Of a stretch of DNA of 46,294 nucleotides, positions 43,224 to 46,294 are shown in pieces. The first letter of the stretch is position 1. Each line of letters starts with the position of its first letter. The stretch covers positions 1-46,294 of the forward strand of contig JACMNN010000069.1 in the NCBI GenBank assembly GCA_014378555.1. The letters are read 5' to 3'. Source of the DNA: Burkholderiales bacterium (lineage in GTDB: Bacteria > Pseudomonadota > Gammaproteobacteria > Burkholderiales > Casimicrobiaceae). The translations under genes were made by a program, and so were the position numbers. The notes beneath the pieces were generated by a model. The model was not told the DNA's origin and searched no databases. It saw only the letters and a program-made list of their open reading frames with translations.

Positions 43224-43274
43224 AAAAAAATCCTTGAGGTTTGAGGTACCGACAGAAAGTAGCGCGGGGTTCGG

Positions 43275-44744
43275 TTAGTGCGCTGCATCGCCGCCGCTTC
43301 CCGCCGCTGGCGCAACGCCCACGCTCTGCGTCAGCATCGGCTTACCCATAATCGATGACTGCAATGCCGCATCTGCCATCCAGAATTGCTGCTGCGCGTT
43401 GATCGCTGCAATCACGCTCGCAATCTGGTCTCGCGAATCGGCGAGCAACTCGAAAACACCGATGATCATGCCGTTGTAGCGAAGCACGTTTTCGTCTGCA
43501 ATCAGCTTGCGTAGCGGGACGATTTCGTCGCGGTAATGCCTAGCGATGTCATAGCTGGTTCGATACGCCGAATAGCTCTCGCGCAAATTGGAACCCGCAG
43601 CACGCGTGCTGGCCTCTAAGCGATTGCCTGAAGCGAGCATTTGCGCGCTCATGGCATCACGTTGCAACCCGCCCCAGTCAAATATCGGCAGCTTCACCGC
43701 CACCTCAAATCCACGCGCGTTAGTCCGATGGCCGTCAGCGCGCTCGATAGCCGTGTTGCGAATCACGCTCAACTCAATGTCGGTGAAGCTGGTGATCGCA
43801 TTGAGGCCTTGCGCCACGGCGGTCGCATTGAGCGCTGCCCGCGCCATCTTTATGTCGAGCCGTCCGCGACTGGCGGCATAACTGACGTCCTCGCCAGTCC
43901 GGGCATTGACAGGAATATCCGGCAGCCGCTCGGGCAATTGCAACCGTGGCACCTGCGCCTCGGTCAGGCCCAGCAAACGAACCAGCGCTTCGCGACTTGC
44001 CGTTGCAGCATGTGACGCGTTGGCCAACTGCGCGGCCGCATCAGCGTAGAACGCCTGTTGCCGTGCTCGTTGCAACTTGTTGAAGTTACCCACCGCCAGC
44101 ATGCGTCGCGCCAGCTCGGCACTGGCTTCGGCGGAATCACTGACCTGCTGCGCATAGGTTAACGACTGCTTGGCTGCAAGTGCTGCCACCCACGCTTTGC
44201 GCACTTGGGTCACGCTTTCAACGACGTCGGTTGTCAACTGCAACTGCACCTGCTCGGCCTTCGCGTTGGCCATTCGAAAGCGCTGTGGCAACGTCAAAAC
44301 GTCAAGCAATCCGAACGCAAGCATGCGACCGATGTCTATTTCGCTCGGCGTTCGCAATCGCTCCAAAGTGAGTATCGGATTTGGTAGACGCCCGAACTGT
44401 GCTGCGCCTGCCGCGTCGGCCCAACTTTGCGCCAATAGCGCCTGCATAGCGGGACTGTTGATCAGCGCCAGATGCACGGCGGCGTCCTGAGTCAGCGGCT
44501 TCGCCAGCACCGCGTTTGCGCTGTCTTGCAGCTTAGCGCGATCGGCATCAGACTGGGCGAAGCTGAGCTTGCCCCCGGTGAGATCACCCGCCTCCTGGTT
44601 GGTGCGAGCGACCGACTGATTAATGTCCACGGTAGCGCAACCCGCCAACAGCAACATGCCCACAGCGGTCAGCGCAATTATCAATTGCTTAGGCTTAAAG
44701 CCGCCACGTGAAAGTCCATGCGCAGACGCCGGATGGCTGGTCAT
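43275..44744 (-). CDS. TolC-family outer-membrane efflux lipoprotein
   Basis: The 489-residue product has a lipoprotein signal (ALTAVGMLLLAGC) and TolC/OEP repeats: LTQDAAVHLALINSPAMQAL and later HYRDEIVPLRKLIADENVLR, with long amphipathic helices. It is CusC/NodT-like in lipidation. CusC partners CusA and CusB, which are missing here. Its ATG overlaps the stop of the upstream small gene (ATGA). It may use a pump encoded elsewhere. Confidence 0.88.
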   Translation of the reverse strand: MTSHPASAHGLSRGGFKPKQLIIALTAVGMLLLAGCATVDINQSVARTNQEAGDLTGGKLSFAQSDADRAKLQDSANAVLAKPLTQDAAVHLALINSPAMQALLAQSWADAAGAAQFGRLPNPILTLERLRTPSEIDIGRMLAFGLLDVLTLPQRFRMANAKAEQVQLQLTTDVVESVTQVRKAWVAALAAKQSLTYAQQVSDSAEASAELARRMLAVGNFNKLQRARQQAFYADAAAQLANASHAATASREALVRLLGLTEAQVPRLQLPERLPDIPVNARTGEDVSYAASRGRLDIKMARAALNATAVAQGLNAITSFTDIELSVIRNTAIERADGHRTNARGFEVAVKLPIFDWGGLQRDAMSAQMLASGNRLEASTRAAGSNLRESYSAYRTSYDIARHYRDEIVPLRKLIADENVLRYNGMIIGVFELLADSRDQIASVIAAINAQQQFWMADAALQSSIMGKPMLTQSVGVAPAAGSGGDAAH

Positions 44745-45142
44745 GGTTTGGCTCCGTGACCCGCGTGTGGATTCGGTGCTGCGGGTATTGCAGGCGTTAG
44801 GGGGGGCGTTTGTGCGGGCGTCGTTGTGGCATCAGGCGCTTGCGATTCTTTTAAGTAGCTGCGCCAACCGCCGACCTTCATGACCGTGTCGTTGGCCTCA
44901 CGCCACGACCCGAGCTTTTGATCGGTCATGGACTTGTAGCGCGAAAGCGTTGATTCAAACGCGAGTGGTGCATCAGTCGGGGTCGCCATGCTGCCGGCGA
45001 CGGCGTTAGCAGCAAGTGGCGACGCAGGTGAATGACCGTGCACGACTTGTGCGTGGCTCGCGTAAGCCGTAAACAGCAAAGTTACGGCCAGAAGCGCGCC
45101 GGTGCGCCGGCCACCTGCTGGGTGGGAAAAAATTTGCAGCAT
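44741..45142 (-). CDS. Small secreted protein of copper/efflux operons, function unknown
   Basis: The 133-residue product begins MLQIFSHPAGGRRTGALLAV with a signal peptide ending YASHAQ. I chose ATG 45142, where the hydrophobic segment is near the N-terminus; the frame extends upstream to 45202 without support. The one conserved-looking part is STLSRYKSMTDQKLGSWREA then NDTVMKVGGWRSYLKE. I recall this 'SWREANDxVxxxGGWRxY' pattern in small proteins next to TolC genes of metal-resistance operons. It ends Pro-rich with HAGHGAKP. Translationally coupled to the TolC gene. Confidence 0.7.
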   Translation of the reverse strand: MLQIFSHPAGGRRTGALLAVTLLFTAYASHAQVVHGHSPASPLAANAVAGSMATPTDAPLAFESTLSRYKSMTDQKLGSWREANDTVMKVGGWRSYLKESQAPDATTTPAQTPPLTPAIPAAPNPHAGHGAKP

Positions 45143-45269
45143 AAATACTCTTAAACAACACCATCCCGTGAGCGATGAGGGTGGTGTACAGTGGTAAGGC
45201 ACGCTGCAAGCGCAGCGTGAACGAGCCGGTAAGCCCGGCGTGACGTGGTCACGACGGGATACGTTGTGG

Positions 45270-45743
45270 TCAGGCTCGTGGCGGTCGGTCTAGACCACTC
45301 GCGACGTTGCGTACGCGAGGAACAGTGAACTCAAGAAAGGACGTCGATTCAGACTTGGGAATGTCAGCAATCACAATTTCTGTGGGCAAAACAGCACTGC
45401 CCAAGTGGCATCCGGCACAGGCCGCGCACTTGACGCGACTGCTATCGCCTTTCGAACTATCGCTCGATTCAGAGTCATGAAGGGCAGCGTCATGTTGCGC
45501 GTTGCTGTCATGTTTGTGAATTGTCCCGCCGGTCGTCGATGAACCAGAATGATGTTCGGCGTGGGCGCCCCCCTTAGCCTTGGCCATGGCCATGGCAGAA
45601 GCCGCGACCACGACCTGCGTGGCCGACAACAATGCCTTAACCTGATGGCACGCTCCAAAGGACACCACAGCCATGGCTTGCGTACTGAGCGTAAGGCTCA
45701 GAAGCAACAACGCGAAGCGGCGAAATCGAAGGAAGTAGGTCAT
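45270..45743 (-). CDS. Small Cys/His-rich secreted protein heading the copper operon
   Basis: The 157-residue product starts at ATG 45743 with a signal peptide (FALLLLSLTLSTQAMAVVSF). It has a low-complexity His/Ser/Asp region (HAEHHSGSSTTGGTIHKHDS) and a CxxCxxCH-like stretch (VKCAACAGCHLGSAVLP). Resembles small proteins that begin czc/cus-type operons; I cannot name a family. The motif CAACAGCH is not a clean haem c site, and metal binding is more likely. Probably the first gene of the copper operon. Confidence 0.65.
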   Translation of the reverse strand: MTYFLRFRRFALLLLSLTLSTQAMAVVSFGACHQVKALLSATQVVVAASAMAMAKAKGGAHAEHHSGSSTTGGTIHKHDSNAQHDAALHDSESSDSSKGDSSRVKCAACAGCHLGSAVLPTEIVIADIPKSESTSFLEFTVPRVRNVASGLDRPPRA

Positions 45744-45757
45744 AGTTTCTAAGCAAA

Positions 45758-45772
45758 AGTCTACTTCAGACT
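45758..45772. promoter_or_regulatory. Short palindrome upstream of the copper operon
   Basis: AGTCT-ACTTC-AGACT is a 5-5-5 inverted repeat, 15 nt before the ATG at 45743. It could be an operator, but it matches no copper-regulator consensus I can state with certainty. Confidence 0.25.
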
Positions 45773-45914
45773 GACTAATCCCAACGAAGTTCACAACACA
45801 GCGCGAGTAAGCCGCATAGAAACACCCTGCGCTCGCGCCGCACCGTCCTCCGCCGCCATTGCGCGAACCGCAGTTCGGAAGGGCTGCTCGTGCAACGCGG
45901 TGGATTGCATGCAA

Positions 45915-46011
45915 CCGTTCGCCCTGAGCCTGTCGAAGGGTTTGACGAAATGACCTATCAGACCACTACAAGCCTTGCTTTCAGACCCTTCGCTGCGCTC
46001 AGGGCGAGCGG
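45915..46011. repeat. REP-like inverted repeat pair
   Basis: A 26-nt unit at 45915-45940 (CCGTTCGCCCTGAGCCTG, continuing TCGAAGGG) and its inverted relative at 45986-46011 (CCCTTCG, CTGCG, CTCAGGGCGAGCGG) match at 21 of 26 positions. This 'GACAGGCTCAGGGCGA' family of intergenic repeats is widespread in proteobacterial genomes. Confidence 0.75.
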
Positions 46012-46021
46012 ACATTTCAGC

Positions 46022-46115
46022 GTGACGGTAGGGAGGGCACTCCGTGCCCACCGTCACTTCGCACAAAAAGTGGCATCGTTTGCCGACGTCTAGTGGGCAC
46101 GGGGTGCCCGCCCTG
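46022..46115. repeat. Two GTGCCC-type palindromic repeats
   Basis: GTGACGGT...ACCGTCAC (46022-46057) encloses GGGCAC/GTGCCC, and GTGGGCACGG-GGTGCCCGCC follows near 46093-46112. A related fragment, ACGGAGTGCCCACCCTAC, lies at about 33838 beside iscU. They look like dispersed intergenic palindromes. Confidence 0.65.
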
Positions 46116-46144
46116 CACAACGCGTCACGCCCAGCAAATCGGGA

Positions 46145-46172
46145 ATAAAAAAAGCCCGCCGAAGCGGGCTTT
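46145..46172 (-). terminator. Rho-independent terminator for the right-edge gene
   Basis: On the minus strand, AGCCCGC-TTCG-GCGGGCT is followed by a run of T. It lies 17 nt downstream of the stop codon at 46190. Confidence 0.88.
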
Positions 46173-46189
46173 CTACAACGCGAGTCGCG

Positions 46190-46294
46190 CTATGCGAACG
46201 ATGCCATCAAAGGCAACTTACGTACTCGCTTACCGGTCAACGTCGCCACCGCATTGGCAATCGCTGGCATGACGAGTGGCACGCCGACTTCACC
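46190..46294 (-). CDS. C-terminal part of a molybdopterin-binding xanthine-dehydrogenase-family subunit
   Basis: Only 34 codons and a TAG lie in the window. They read GEVGVPLVMPAIANAVATLT then GKRVRKLPLMASFA. This is the usual end of the large molybdopterin-binding subunit of xanthine dehydrogenase/isoquinoline 1-oxidoreductase (IorB-like) enzymes, where GExGxP contains the conserved glutamate of the active site and 'IANAVxxLTGKRxRxLP' follows. The rest is outside the window. Confidence 0.85.
   Translation of the reverse strand, partial: GEVGVPLVMPAIANAVATLTGKRVRKLPLMASFA

Noticed and set aside
45371-45443. Haem c attachment site in the Cys-rich secreted protein
   Set aside because: The cysteines are arranged as CAACAGCH. 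A CxxCH is technically present, but there is no cytochrome-like context or distal Met segment, so metal binding is favoured.
37759-45743. Complete CusCFBA efflux system
   Set aside because: CusF-like and CusC-like genes are present, but no RND pump or adaptor gene is in the window.

Overview
The window reads as a chromosomal segment of a betaproteobacterium, most likely in or near the order Burkholderiales. The case rests on three orphan Bug/TctC-type periplasmic solute receptors, a complete iscR-S-U-A-hscB-hscA-fdx-iscX operon, an RNase E with a long Arg/Asp/Gly-rich tail, and a Tat-dependent high-potential iron-sulfur protein. Taxonomy here is inference from gene content, not from a search.

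Left part (1-9.2 kb): a partial minus-strand reading frame at the edge; a fumarylacetoacetate-hydrolase family enzyme; a compact operon of TlpA thioredoxin, a small DUF4266 lipoprotein and a DUF3570 outer-membrane protein; a secreted DUF6454 protein; HiPIP; a Bug receptor; tRNA-Leu(CAG) divergent from rnr (RNase R), with the tRNA promoter lying over the 5' end of rnr.

9.2-15.2 kb: a five-gene minus-strand operon (HMG-CoA lyase, CaiB/BaiF CoA-transferase, two Bug receptors, SMP-30 lactonase) facing a divergent IclR regulator. A perfect 7-3-7 palindrome lies between them. The set looks like a carboxylate catabolic unit, possibly for 3-hydroxy-3-methylglutarate or a related branched hydroxy-acid.

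15.2-23.1 kb: an ancient direct duplication of a DUF924-serB block that decayed reciprocally. Copy 1 keeps DUF924 and has a dead serB; copy 2 keeps serB and has only a DUF924 stub. A large lipoprotein gene of unknown function lies between them. Next is a roughly 1025-residue OmpA-domain surface protein with five tandem Ig/cadherin-like repeats of about 100 residues, each with a conserved cysteine pair.

23.1-29.8 kb: a flavodoxin-fold reductase, then SppA-like protease, HAD phosphatase and RluC as a minus-strand cluster divergent from rne, whose upstream region is about 600 bp.

29.9-36 kb: the ISC iron-sulfur assembly operon on the minus strand. Its promoter is readable (TTGACT, 17 bp, TAATAT) and is covered by a good match to the E. 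coli IscR type 1 site. A large imperfect inverted repeat lies exactly between iscS and iscU.

36-45.8 kb: a metal-homeostasis island on the minus strand. In transcription order it holds a Cys/His-rich small secreted protein, a small secreted protein, a TolC-family lipoprotein, a multicopper oxidase, a cupredoxin, a CusF-like protein, a DUF305 protein, a copper P1B-ATPase with YHS and CPMHP modules, NikR with a His-rich tail, and an EamA/DMT permease with a His-rich tail. CusA and CusB are absent.

Right edge: intergenic REP-like inverted repeats, a terminator, and the C-terminus of a molybdopterin-binding xanthine-dehydrogenase-family subunit. No IS elements, CRISPR arrays, prophage genes or rRNA were seen.
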